Positions 52,072 to 60,369 of a DNA stretch of 64,000 nucleotides are shown piece by piece. The stretch covers positions 138,908-202,907 of the forward strand of contig CAXBCH010000001.1 in assembly GCA_963974125.1 (NCBI GenBank). The letters are read 5' to 3'. A program made the position numbers and the translations under genes. This DNA comes from Haliea sp963974125 (GTDB taxonomy: Bacteria; Pseudomonadota; Gammaproteobacteria; Pseudomonadales; Halieaceae). A model generated the notes under the pieces. It made no database searches and was not told the origin of the DNA. It saw only the letters and a program-made list of their open reading frames with translations. Position 1 is the first letter of the stretch, and each line of letters begins with the position of its first letter.

Positions 52072-53745
52072 ATGAACCAGTTTGATTACCGCAAGTACCA
52101 GCCTTTCCAGCCGATCCGGATGAGCTCCCGGCGCTGGCCGGACCAGCAGATCACCCGCGCACCCCGCTGGTGCAGCGTGGACCTGCGCGACGGTAATCAG
52201 GCGCTGATCGAGCCGATGACCGGGCGCCAGAAATCCCGCCTCTGGGACCAGCTGGTGAAGATTGGTTTCAAGGAGATCGAGGTCGGCTTTCCCTCCGCCT
52301 CCAGCCACGACTTCGATTTCTGCCGCGAGCTGATTGAACAGGGCCGGATCCCGGACGATGTCACCATCCAGGTACTGACCCAGGCCCGCCCGGAGTTGAT
52401 CGAGAGGACCTTCGAGGCCCTGCGCGGCGCCCGGCGCGCGATCGTGCACGTCTACAATTCCACCTCCACCGTGCAGCGGGAGCAGGTATTCGGTCTCGAC
52501 CGGGCGGGGATTATCGATATCGCCGTCAAGGGCGCCCGGCTGGTGCGCGACACCGCGGCGCGCTACCCGGAAACAGAGTGGGTGTTCGAGTATTCCCCGG
52601 AAAGTTTTACCGGTACCGAGCTGGACTTTGCCGTGGAGGTGGTCGATGCGGTGACCGCGGTGTGGCAGCCAACTCCGGCAAAGCCGGTAATCATCAATCT
52701 GCCGGCCACCGTGGAGATGAGTACCCCCAACGTCTATGCGGACCAGATCGAGTGGTTCTGCGACCACGTGGCCAACCGCGAGTCCCTGCTGATTTCCCTG
52801 CACACCCACAATGACCGCGGTTGCGGGGTCGCGGCGGCGGAACTCGGTGTGCTGGCGGGTGCCGACCGGGTGGAAGGCACCCTGATGGGCAACGGCGAGC
52901 GCACCGGCAACATGGATATCGTCACCATGGCCATGAACCTCTACAGCCAGGGTGTGGACCCGGAGCTGCAGCTGGGGCACATGGACGAGATCATCCAGAC
53001 CGTGAAGGAGTGCACCCAGCTGCCGATCCACCCCCGCCACCCCTACGCCGGCGAGCTGGTGTTTACCGCTTTCTCCGGCAGCCACCAGGATGCGATCAAG
53101 AAGTGCCTGGCGAGACGCGATGCGCGCGCGCCGTGGCAGGTGGCCTACCTGCCCATCGACCCGGCGGACATCGGCCGCTCCTATCAGGAGGTCATCCGCA
53201 TCAACAGCCAGTCCGGCAAGGGCGGCGTGGCCTACGTACTGGAGAGCAGTTTTGGCTATGCACTGCCGCGCTGGCTGCAGATCGATTTCAGCCCGCTGGT
53301 GCAGGCCCATGCCGAAGCGCAGGAGTCAGAGCTGTCGCCGCAGGCCATTCACGACCTGTTCCAGCGCACCTATCTGTCCGGCGGCGGTCGCTGGCGCCTG
53401 GGGGACTATCAGGTCAGCCGCGCCGACAATGTCGACCAGCTGCGTGCGGAATTGCTGGAGGGCAGCAATCGCAGGGATTTGCAGGGTACCGGCAACGGCG
53501 TGGTAGCCTCGTTTGTCGACGCCATGCAGCGCTTTACCGGTCGCCAGATCGTGCTGGTGGAGTACAGCGAGCATGCCCTCAGCCAGAGCGCGGATGCGGA
53601 AGCGGTGTGCTATATCCAGCTCAACATCGACGGTGAGCGCTACTGTGGCGTCGGCCGCAGTCCGGACATCATCCAGGCTTCGCTGGACGGCATTCTGGGC
53701 GCCATCAACAAGGCCGCGGAGCAGGGCCAGACCGCCGCGGCCTGA
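52072..53745 (+). CDS. leuA: 2-isopropylmalate synthase
   Basis: A 557-residue LeuA of the long type. The HMGL-like TIM barrel has DLRDGNQALIEPM, the metal-binding HTHNDRG and GNGERTGNMDI. The C-terminal LeuA regulatory domain (about residues 430-550) binds leucine for feedback inhibition. It condenses acetyl-CoA with 2-oxoisovalerate, the first committed step to leucine. It has its own upstream leader region and no leuBCD genes next to it. ilvD, which supplies the 2-oxo acid, is 8 kb downstream. Confidence 0.97.
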   Translation: MNQFDYRKYQPFQPIRMSSRRWPDQQITRAPRWCSVDLRDGNQALIEPMTGRQKSRLWDQLVKIGFKEIEVGFPSASSHDFDFCRELIEQGRIPDDVTIQVLTQARPELIERTFEALRGARRAIVHVYNSTSTVQREQVFGLDRAGIIDIAVKGARLVRDTAARYPETEWVFEYSPESFTGTELDFAVEVVDAVTAVWQPTPAKPVIINLPATVEMSTPNVYADQIEWFCDHVANRESLLISLHTHNDRGCGVAAAELGVLAGADRVEGTLMGNGERTGNMDIVTMAMNLYSQGVDPELQLGHMDEIIQTVKECTQLPIHPRHPYAGELVFTAFSGSHQDAIKKCLARRDARAPWQVAYLPIDPADIGRSYQEVIRINSQSGKGGVAYVLESSFGYALPRWLQIDFSPLVQAHAEAQESELSPQAIHDLFQRTYLSGGGRWRLGDYQVSRADNVDQLRAELLEGSNRRDLQGTGNGVVASFVDAMQRFTGRQIVLVEYSEHALSQSADAEAVCYIQLNIDGERYCGVGRSPDIIQASLDGILGAINKAAEQGQTAAA

Positions 53746-53764
53746 ACCCCGCTCCGGCGGAGCT

Positions 53765-54760
53765 TCAGAGCAGGTCGTCGCGATAGCCGAACAGTCCCGC
53801 GGAGCCGCCGGTGTGCAGAAAGACGATGCTCTGCTCGGCCCGGAAATGGCGCTGCTGCACCAGGTCGATCAGGCCCGCCAGCGCCTTGCCGCTGTAGACC
53901 GGGTCGAACAGCAGGCCTTCCAGCCGCGCCAGCAGCACCAGCGCTTCCCGCATGGCTTCGGTGGGAATGCCGTAGCCGTCACCTATGTAGTCGCAGTTGG
54001 CGACCACGTCCTGGCGCCGCACGCAGTCGCCGGCACCGATGAGGTCAGCGGTTGCTGCAGCGAGCTTGAATACCCGCTCTTCCTGTATCTCCCGGGGCGC
54101 GTTGACGCCAATGCCCAGTACCGGGATGTCAGAGTGGGTCGCGCGCAGGCCGGTGACCAGCCCGGCCTGGGTGCCGGCACTGCCGGTGGCGTGCACCACG
54201 CAGTCAATGTGCAGCTGCGCCTGGTTGGCCTGCTGCAGCAGCTCCAGGGCGCAGTCGACGTAGCCGAGGGCGCCGATGGGGTTGGAGCCGCCGCCGGGAA
54301 TGATGTAGGGCACGCCACCGCGACCGCGCACCTCGGCGGCCACCTCCTCCATCGCGGCATTCATGTCGGTGCCGCCGGGGTAGTGGCGGGTCCCGGCACC
54401 GAGCAGGTGGTCGAGGAAAACGTTGCCGGAATTCAGGTAGATCTCGCTGGGTTGGGCAATGCGGTTCTCGAACAGCAGTTCGCAGGCCATGCCCAGGCGG
54501 GCGGCCGCGGCGGCGGTCTGGCGGGCGTGGTTGGATTGCACCGCGCCCTGGGTAATAACCGTATCAGCGCCCTGCTGGCGGGCATCGGCGAGCAGGAACT
54601 CCAGCTTGCGGGTCTTGTTGCCACCGCTGGCGAGGCCCGTACAGTCGTCCCGTTTGACAAAAATTTTCGGGCCTCCGAGGTGTTCGCTGAAGCGCGGCAG
54701 GTACTCCAGCGGGGTCGGCAGGTGCGCCAGTTTGATGCGGGGGAAGCGGGCCAGATGCAT
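53765..54760 (-). CDS. dcyD: D-cysteine desulfhydrase (ACC deaminase family)
   Basis: A 331-residue fold-type II PLP enzyme. The N-terminus RIKLAHLPTPLEYLPRFSEHLG and the PLP lysine loop ASGGNKTRKLEF are typical of D-cysteine desulfhydrase, and SNHARQTAAAAARLG follows. It breaks D-cysteine to pyruvate, sulfide and ammonia; related enzymes act on 1-aminocyclopropane carboxylate, so the substrate is not certain. It is last in a three-gene unit with a racemase and an amino acid symporter, which favours D-amino acid use. Confidence 0.88.
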   Translation of the reverse strand: MHLARFPRIKLAHLPTPLEYLPRFSEHLGGPKIFVKRDDCTGLASGGNKTRKLEFLLADARQQGADTVITQGAVQSNHARQTAAAAARLGMACELLFENRIAQPSEIYLNSGNVFLDHLLGAGTRHYPGGTDMNAAMEEVAAEVRGRGGVPYIIPGGGSNPIGALGYVDCALELLQQANQAQLHIDCVVHATGSAGTQAGLVTGLRATHSDIPVLGIGVNAPREIQEERVFKLAAATADLIGAGDCVRRQDVVANCDYIGDGYGIPTEAMREALVLLARLEGLLFDPVYSGKALAGLIDLVQQRHFRAEQSIVFLHTGGSAGLFGYRDDLL

Positions 54761-54763
54761 GGT

Positions 54764-55486
54764 TTACTCCTGTTGGATTGTGGGGGCGAGCGCCAGTGCC
54801 ACGGTATGCCGCACCAGCAGGTCGGTGGAGGACAGCAGCTTGACGCCGGTATCGCCCTGCTCCAGGACCAGGGGTATCTCGGTGCAGCCGGCAAGCAGCA
54901 GCTCCGCCCCGGCAAATTCCAGGCTGGCGGCCAGCGCCTGCAGGCCGGCGCGAACCTCGGGTCCGCGCTCACCGGCCTTGATCCGCCACAGCAGCGTCAT
55001 GAACCGCTGCTGCTCCGTCGCCGTCCACAGCAGTGCTTCGCGCCCCGCCGCCGCCAGTGCCCGCTGGTACAGGCCCGCCTGCAGGCAGCCGTCCGCGGCC
55101 ATTATGCCCACCGCGGCGGCCGGGCGTTCCGCCACGGCCGCCATGACCACGTCGACAATGCTGACGAAGGGAATGCTGACGGCGGTGCGGATAGCCTCAG
55201 TATAGGCGTGCGCCGTGTTGCAGACCATGACCAGAAAGTCCGCCCCGGCAGCTTCCAGCCCCCGGGCCATTGCGGCCAGCTCCGGGCCGATGTCGGGCCC
55301 GGTGCCGGCGATGGCGGCGTGGCGATCGGGAATGCCGGGGTTGTGGTCCACCAGCATGCGGATGTGCTCCTGGTCAACGCGGGCGGGAGTGGCGGCGAGC
55401 ACCCGGGTCATGAAGTCGACCGTGGCCTCCGGCCCCATCCCGCCGAGGACGCCAACGGCAAGGCTGCGCCTGCGGTTTCCGGACAT
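54764..55486 (-). CDS. Aspartate/glutamate racemase family protein
   Basis: A 240-residue two-domain racemase. The first catalytic cysteine is in VMVCNTAHAY and the second in LLAGCTEIPLVL, with N-terminal VGVLGGMGPEATVDF. Both cysteines needed for two-base, PLP-independent racemisation are present. The family includes YgeA and RacX with broad specificity, so the amino acid is unknown. Translation starts 11 bases after the symporter stop and ends three bases before dcyD. Confidence 0.9.
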   Translation of the reverse strand: MSGNRRRSLAVGVLGGMGPEATVDFMTRVLAATPARVDQEHIRMLVDHNPGIPDRHAAIAGTGPDIGPELAAMARGLEAAGADFLVMVCNTAHAYTEAIRTAVSIPFVSIVDVVMAAVAERPAAAVGIMAADGCLQAGLYQRALAAAGREALLWTATEQQRFMTLLWRIKAGERGPEVRAGLQALAASLEFAGAELLLAGCTEIPLVLEQGDTGVKLLSSTDLLVRHTVALALAPTIQQE

Positions 55487-55497
55487 GTCGTGTGCTC

Positions 55498-56844
55498 CTA
55501 GTAGGGATGGCGGTGAAAATATTCCTTCGCCGCCGCCTTGACCCGACCCGCCAGCATCAGGGTGGCGACCATGGTGGGTATCGCCATCAGGCCGTAGGAC
55601 CCGGAAATCAGGTTGAATACCACATCGATACTGACGCTGGCGCCAAACACCACCGCCAGCACGAAAAACCAGCGGTAATAGTGCTGCAGTCGGGCGCCGA
55701 ACAGGAAGCCGAAGCACTTGGCGCCGTAGTACCACATGGTGAACATGGTGGTGCTGGCGAGGATCAGGGTGACGAACAGCAGCAGGCCCGCTCCCGGCGC
55801 ACCCAGGTCCGCGCGGAAGGCGTTGGCGGTGAGCGTGATGCCGGTCAGGTCGCCCGGGTCGGTCCAGGTGCCCGCCAGCAGGATCACCAGCGCGGTGCAG
55901 GTGCAGACAATCAGGGTATCCGCCACCGGCCCCATCATCGCCACCAGGCCTTCCCTGATCGGTTCATTGGTTTTGGCGGCGCCGTGGGCCATGACCTCGG
56001 TGCCCACCCCGGCCTCATTGGAGAAGGCGCCGCGGCTGACGCCGATGAGGATCACGCCCAGCAGGCCGCCGCCCACCGCCTGCGGGTTGAAGGCATCGGT
56101 GACAATGCTGGCCAGCAGGCCGGGCACCTGGTCGTAGTGCAGCAGCAGCAGGTACAGGGTCATGCCGAGATAGGTGATGACCATGAGGGGCAGCAGCGCG
56201 ATGGCGACCCTGGCGACCCGCTGCAGGCCGCCGAAAATGACCATGGCGACCACCGCGGCCATGACGCAGCCGATCAGGAAGCTGGTCAGCAGCGTGTCGC
56301 CGCCGGGGAACAGGTTTTCCCGCACCAGCGCCGTCAGCTGGTTGGCCTGGAAAATCGGCAGGGTGCCGACCAGCCCGGCCAGGGAAAACAGGATAGCCAG
56401 CGGATAAAAGCCGCGCGGCAGGGCCTCGCGGATAATGTACATGGGACCGCCCTGCAGCTTGCCTTCGCTGTCGTTGCCCCGGTACATGACCCCGAGAGTG
56501 CAGGTAAAAAACTTGGTCGCAATCCCGACCAGTGCCGACATCCACATCCAGAACACGGCGCCGGGGCCGCCGGCGACAATGGCCAGGGCCACGCCGGAAA
56601 TATTGCCCAGGCCCATGGTGCCGGACAGGGCCGCCGCCAGGGCCTGGGCGTGACTCAGTTCCCCGGGCTGGTCGGGGGTATCGTGGCGCCCGAGCATGAT
56701 GCCGAAGGCGTGGCCGAAGTGGCGATAGGGCAGGAAACGCGAGTAGATGGCAAAGAACAGGCCCCCACCCAGCAGCAGAACCACCAGGGGGGTGCCCCAT
56801 ACTGCGTTGGCGAAACTCGCGGAGAGCTGCTGCAATTGCTCCAT
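55498..56844 (-). CDS. AGCS-family sodium:alanine/amino acid symporter
   Basis: A 448-residue sodium-coupled amino acid transporter with about eleven helices. AGCS signatures include ALSGTMGLGNISGVALAI, GGPGAVFWMW, LQGGPMYII and FSNEAGVGTEVMAHGA. It probably imports alanine, glycine or similar amino acids, including D-forms. The ATG giving MEQLQQLSA was chosen; the frame remains open far upstream with no homology. It is first in the symporter-racemase-desulfhydrase unit. Confidence 0.94.
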   Translation of the reverse strand: MEQLQQLSASFANAVWGTPLVVLLLGGGLFFAIYSRFLPYRHFGHAFGIMLGRHDTPDQPGELSHAQALAAALSGTMGLGNISGVALAIVAGGPGAVFWMWMSALVGIATKFFTCTLGVMYRGNDSEGKLQGGPMYIIREALPRGFYPLAILFSLAGLVGTLPIFQANQLTALVRENLFPGGDTLLTSFLIGCVMAAVVAMVIFGGLQRVARVAIALLPLMVITYLGMTLYLLLLHYDQVPGLLASIVTDAFNPQAVGGGLLGVILIGVSRGAFSNEAGVGTEVMAHGAAKTNEPIREGLVAMMGPVADTLIVCTCTALVILLAGTWTDPGDLTGITLTANAFRADLGAPGAGLLLFVTLILASTTMFTMWYYGAKCFGFLFGARLQHYYRWFFVLAVVFGASVSIDVVFNLISGSYGLMAIPTMVATLMLAGRVKAAAKEYFHRHPY

Positions 56845-56907
56845 GTTGGCTGCTGATCCTCCGGCAAATGGGCGAGGATAGCACAGGGCAATGGTAGACT
56901 TGGTCCC

Positions 56908-57627
56908 ATGAACCTGCGCATTATCGCATTGCTGGCAGCCGTGCTGCCCTTCATCTCGGTCCACCTGACCTGGCTGGTGGCGGCAAGCCATGGCCTGGTG
57001 GAGTGGTGCAACCCCTACATCGACAGCTGTACTTCGATCAGCGCCACCGGACGTCATCCTCCGGCCAACTACCTGTTCCGGGCCACCATGCTGCCGGCGG
57101 CGGTGGTGCTGGCGCTGTACTGGTGGTGCAACTACAGCTGGTTGCGCTGGCTGCAGTCCCCGGGAGGCAGCGACCGGAGCCTGCGCTGGATGCTGGTGCT
57201 GGGCCTGCTGGCCTGCCTGGGCCTGGTGCTGTATGTGACCGTGCTGGGAGAGGCCGGCGCCGCCTGGCGGTTCCAGCGGCGCGCGGGCACGGTATTGTTC
57301 TTCTCCTTGACCTTTCTTTCCCAGTTGCTCCTCAGCGTCCAGCTGCTGGCCCTGGGGCCGCGGTTGCCGCAGGTGCAGGGACTGGCCCGGGGCATGTGGT
57401 GGATATGCTGCCTGTTGCTGGCGCTGGGGATGCTGACAGTGGTGTTGCAGGCCTGGGATGGCGTATTGTACGACTCGGTAGAGGACGCATTTGAGTGGGT
57501 ATTGAGCCTGCTGCTGCAAGCCAACTTTCTGCTGGGCTACCTGGTTTGGCGCCGGGCAGGGTGGCAGCTGCAGTTCGTCCCGTCCGAGCCGGCGCCGCAG
57601 GCTCCATGCAACCAGGGAAAACAGTAA
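56908..57627 (+). CDS. Six-helix membrane protein, possibly Frag1/DRAM/Sfk1-like
   Basis: A 239-residue inner-membrane protein with about six hydrophobic helices. The first loop contains SCTSISATGRHPPANYLFRATML, reminiscent of the IS.TG..PE..IF pattern of Frag1/DRAM/Sfk1 (CWH43 N-terminal) proteins; that match is by eye only. Two early cysteines in WCNPYIDSC may be disulfide-bonded in the periplasm. Its stop overlaps the next start by one base (TAATG), so it is translationally coupled to a serine/threonine dehydratase. Confidence 0.6.
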   Translation: MNLRIIALLAAVLPFISVHLTWLVAASHGLVEWCNPYIDSCTSISATGRHPPANYLFRATMLPAAVVLALYWWCNYSWLRWLQSPGGSDRSLRWMLVLGLLACLGLVLYVTVLGEAGAAWRFQRRAGTVLFFSLTFLSQLLLSVQLLALGPRLPQVQGLARGMWWICCLLLALGMLTVVLQAWDGVLYDSVEDAFEWVLSLLLQANFLLGYLVWRRAGWQLQFVPSEPAPQAPCNQGKQ

Positions 57628-58565
57628 TGACCAGCCTTGCCGATATTGAGGCCGCGCGCGAGCGTATTGCCGCCCATGTCCATCGTACCCCGGTGTACAG
57701 CAGCGAGCTGCTGGACGCGCATGCGGGTGCGCGGATTCACTTCAAGTGCGAGAACCTGCAGAAGGTCGGCGCCTTCAAGGCCCGCGGTGCCAGCAATGCG
57801 GTGTTCAGCCTGTCCGCTGGAGAGGCCGCCGCTGGCGTCGCCACCCACTCTTCGGGCAATCACGGCGCCGCCCTCGCCATGGCGGCGCGACGGCGCGGGA
57901 TCCCCGCCCATATCGTGATGCCTGCGAGCGCGCCATCGGTAAAGCAGGACGCGGTGGCCGCTTACGGCGGTCTGGTCATTAGCTGCGAACCGACCCTCGC
58001 TGCCCGCGAGGCGACTCTGGAGCGGGTGGTCGCCGGCACCGGTGCGCATGTGGTCCATCCCTACGCCGATCCGCGGGTCATCGCCGGCCAGGGCACCGTG
58101 GCCCTGGAAATCCTGGAGCAGGTGCCGGACCTGGATGTTATTGTGGTCCCGGTAGGCGGCGGCGGCCTGCTGTCCGGTGTCGCGGTGGCCATCAAGAGCC
58201 TGCGCCCGGAGGTGGAGGTAGTCGCCGCCGAGCCGGAGGGCGCGGACGATGCCTTCCGCTCCTTCGGCCTGGGGGAGTTGCAACCATCCATCGCGCCCAA
58301 TACCATCGCCGACGGCTTGCTGGCCGGTCTGGGCGCGCTCAATTTTTCCCTGATCCAGCAGTACGTGGATACCATACTCACCGTGACCGACGCCAACATT
58401 GTCGCCGCCATGCGCCTGCAGTGGACCCGGCTCAAGACCGTGGTCGAGCCCTCCGGCGCAGTCAGTTTTGCCGCCCTGCTGGAGCATCCGGAGCGTTTCC
58501 GCGGCCGCCGGGTGGTGGCGGTGATCAGCGGCGGCAACCTCGATCTTGACCGGCTACCCTGGTGA
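57627..58565 (+). CDS. Threonine/serine dehydratase or serine racemase-like PLP enzyme
   Basis: A 312-residue catabolic-type dehydratase with no C-terminal regulatory ACT domains. The PLP lysine is in KVGAFKARGA, the SSGNHGAALA substrate loop follows, and the phosphate cup is VPVGGGGLLSG. The family covers threonine ammonia-lyase, serine dehydratase and serine racemase; the sequence alone does not decide. Being beside a symporter, racemase and desulfhydrase, it fits amino acid breakdown. The start lies within TAATG. Confidence 0.9.
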   Translation: MTSLADIEAARERIAAHVHRTPVYSSELLDAHAGARIHFKCENLQKVGAFKARGASNAVFSLSAGEAAAGVATHSSGNHGAALAMAARRRGIPAHIVMPASAPSVKQDAVAAYGGLVISCEPTLAAREATLERVVAGTGAHVVHPYADPRVIAGQGTVALEILEQVPDLDVIVVPVGGGGLLSGVAVAIKSLRPEVEVVAAEPEGADDAFRSFGLGELQPSIAPNTIADGLLAGLGALNFSLIQQYVDTILTVTDANIVAAMRLQWTRLKTVVEPSGAVSFAALLEHPERFRGRRVVAVISGGNLDLDRLPW

Positions 58566-58608
58566 CCAGCATGGACATGCTGTTTGCCACCGACGGTCTC
58601 GACTATCC

Positions 58609-59505
58609 ATGATCAGCTCCTCGCTAACTGGCGCCAGGGCCCGACTGTGGCTTGCGGCGCTGCTGCTGGTTGTGCTGGCCGGTTGCAGCAGCACCCGGTT
58701 CGCCTACAACCGACTGGACTTCCTCGTACCCTGGTATCTCGGCGATTACGTCAGCCTTGATCGCGATCAGGGGCGCCTGCTCAAGGCCGAGCTGCAGCCC
58801 TTTCTGGACTGGCACCGACAGCAGGAGCTGCCCCGCTACATCGCCCTGCTCGACCGGGTTGAGGGCAAGCTCGACCGGGAGCTGACCGCAGCAGATATGG
58901 TCCTCCTGACGGAGGAGGCCGAGGTCGCCATTTACCGACTGCAGGACCGGGCCCTGAACTGGATGCTGGCTTTGGGCGAAGAGCTTCGGGATGAGCAGAT
59001 GGCCGAGTTCATCGCCGGTCTGCAGGAGCAGCAGAGCGAGTACGAGGAAAAATACCTGGAACGCGACGACGCCGAGTACCGCGCCGATGCCTGTGAGCGC
59101 CTGCAGGACAATGCACGCAAGTATATCGGGCGTCTGCAGCGCGAGCAGAAGGCCGGGCTGGCTGCTGCCTGCGATGACCTGCGCCGGTCCGACAGTCTCT
59201 GGCTGGAAGCCCGCGCCCAGTGGCTTGTGCGACTTGAGCGTATCCTGCAGCGAGAGTCCGGTTGGCAGGAAACCCTGCGCCAGGCCCTGGTGCAGCGTGG
59301 CGAGACGGTGTCCGCCGACTACCGCAGCACCTACGACCACAATGCCGAGGTGATCCAGCTGGCGGTAGCAAATCTCCTCAACAGCCGCAGCGAGCGCCAG
59401 GATGCGCACCTGCGGCGGGAACTGGGCAAGCTGCGCCGGGACCTCGTGGCACTGGTGGAACAGGGTGGACAGGAGTTCGAGAGCGTCGCGCTGAGCGCGA
59501 ATTAA
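58609..59505 (+). CDS. DUF6279-like lipoprotein
   Basis: A 298-residue predicted lipoprotein. The signal sequence ends in the lipobox LAGC, with the lipidated cysteine at about residue 26, followed by SSTRFAYNRLDFLVPWYL, the start typical of the DUF6279 family. The rest is highly helical and charged, with repeated Glu/Arg/Gln heptad-like stretches suggesting coiled coils. Function is unknown. The ATG was chosen for the signal peptide; an upstream ATG would overlap the dehydratase. Confidence 0.82.
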   Translation: MISSSLTGARARLWLAALLLVVLAGCSSTRFAYNRLDFLVPWYLGDYVSLDRDQGRLLKAELQPFLDWHRQQELPRYIALLDRVEGKLDRELTAADMVLLTEEAEVAIYRLQDRALNWMLALGEELRDEQMAEFIAGLQEQQSEYEEKYLERDDAEYRADACERLQDNARKYIGRLQREQKAGLAAACDDLRRSDSLWLEARAQWLVRLERILQRESGWQETLRQALVQRGETVSADYRSTYDHNAEVIQLAVANLLNSRSERQDAHLRRELGKLRRDLVALVEQGGQEFESVALSAN

Positions 59506-59619
59506 GCGGCCGGGTTGATTCAGGACAGGACTTCGCCCGCTTGTTAATGCCAGCTTCATCTTGTTGGACTATCCTCGTAGGCGGATACCCGCAATAACGC
59601 GGGTAAACGAGGTGTTGAG

Positions 59620-60369
59620 ATGGCGAGCGAAGATTCCACGCAGGTATTGCAGGCCTATCCGGTATGGGATGCGACTACGCGCTGGTTCCACTGGATCAAC
59701 GTGCTCAGCGTGCTGTTGTTGTCGGGGATAGGCGTGGTGATTCTGAACGCCGGTACCCTTGGGGTCAGCAGCGATGGCAAGGTCCTGTTGAAGACCATCC
59801 ATGCCTGGACGGGCTATGTGTTCGCGCTGAACCTGTGCTGGCGGATCGTCTGGGGCTTCTTTGGCGGTCACTATGCGCGCTGGAGTGCAGTGTTGCCGGT
59901 CGGGGGTACCTGGTTCCGCGAACTCAGGCTCTATCTACGCGGTCTCCGGTCCGGGAATGAACCGCACTACCGCGGCCACAATCCGCTCGGGCGACTGATG
60001 ATAGCTGCGCTGTTCCTGTTGTTGGGCACGCAAATGGTTACCGGCCTGGTACTCGCGGGAACTGACCTCTACATGCCGCCCTTCGGCCACGAGTTTGCCG
60101 AATGGGCTACCGGTGCCGGTGAGGATCACAGCAAGCTCGTGGGCCTGAAGCCCGGACAGAAGGAGTTACTGGATCCGGAGGGCTATGCCGCCATGCGCGA
60201 GTTTCGCGCGCCCTTTATCAACTTCCATAAATGGTCCTTTTTTGCCCTGATGGGTTTCATACCGCTCCACATTGCGGCGGCGGTGTTTACCGACATCCGT
60301 GAGCGCAGCGGCCTGATTTCAGCGATGTTTACCGGCAGCAAGTTCTTCGCCCGCAAGCCCCGGGACTAG
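59620..60369 (+). CDS. Cytochrome b561/Ni-Fe hydrogenase b-type membrane cytochrome
   Basis: A 249-residue four-helix diheme cytochrome b. Candidate heme histidines lie in TRWFHWINV, IHAWTGYVF, FINFHKWSF and IPLHIAAAV, the spacing seen in this family. A soluble insertion (about residues 145-195) replaces the usual short loop. It would move electrons between the quinone pool and a partner that is not encoded here. Its 3' end overlaps the convergent MFS gene by 51 bases. Confidence 0.85.
   Translation: MASEDSTQVLQAYPVWDATTRWFHWINVLSVLLLSGIGVVILNAGTLGVSSDGKVLLKTIHAWTGYVFALNLCWRIVWGFFGGHYARWSAVLPVGGTWFRELRLYLRGLRSGNEPHYRGHNPLGRLMIAALFLLLGTQMVTGLVLAGTDLYMPPFGHEFAEWATGAGEDHSKLVGLKPGQKELLDPEGYAAMREFRAPFINFHKWSFFALMGFIPLHIAAAVFTDIRERSGLISAMFTGSKFFARKPRD

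Noticed and set aside
53513..55501. 662-codon plus-strand frame over the desulfhydrase and racemase genes
   Set aside because: It overlaps two enzymes with intact catalytic residues and has no recognisable protein features.
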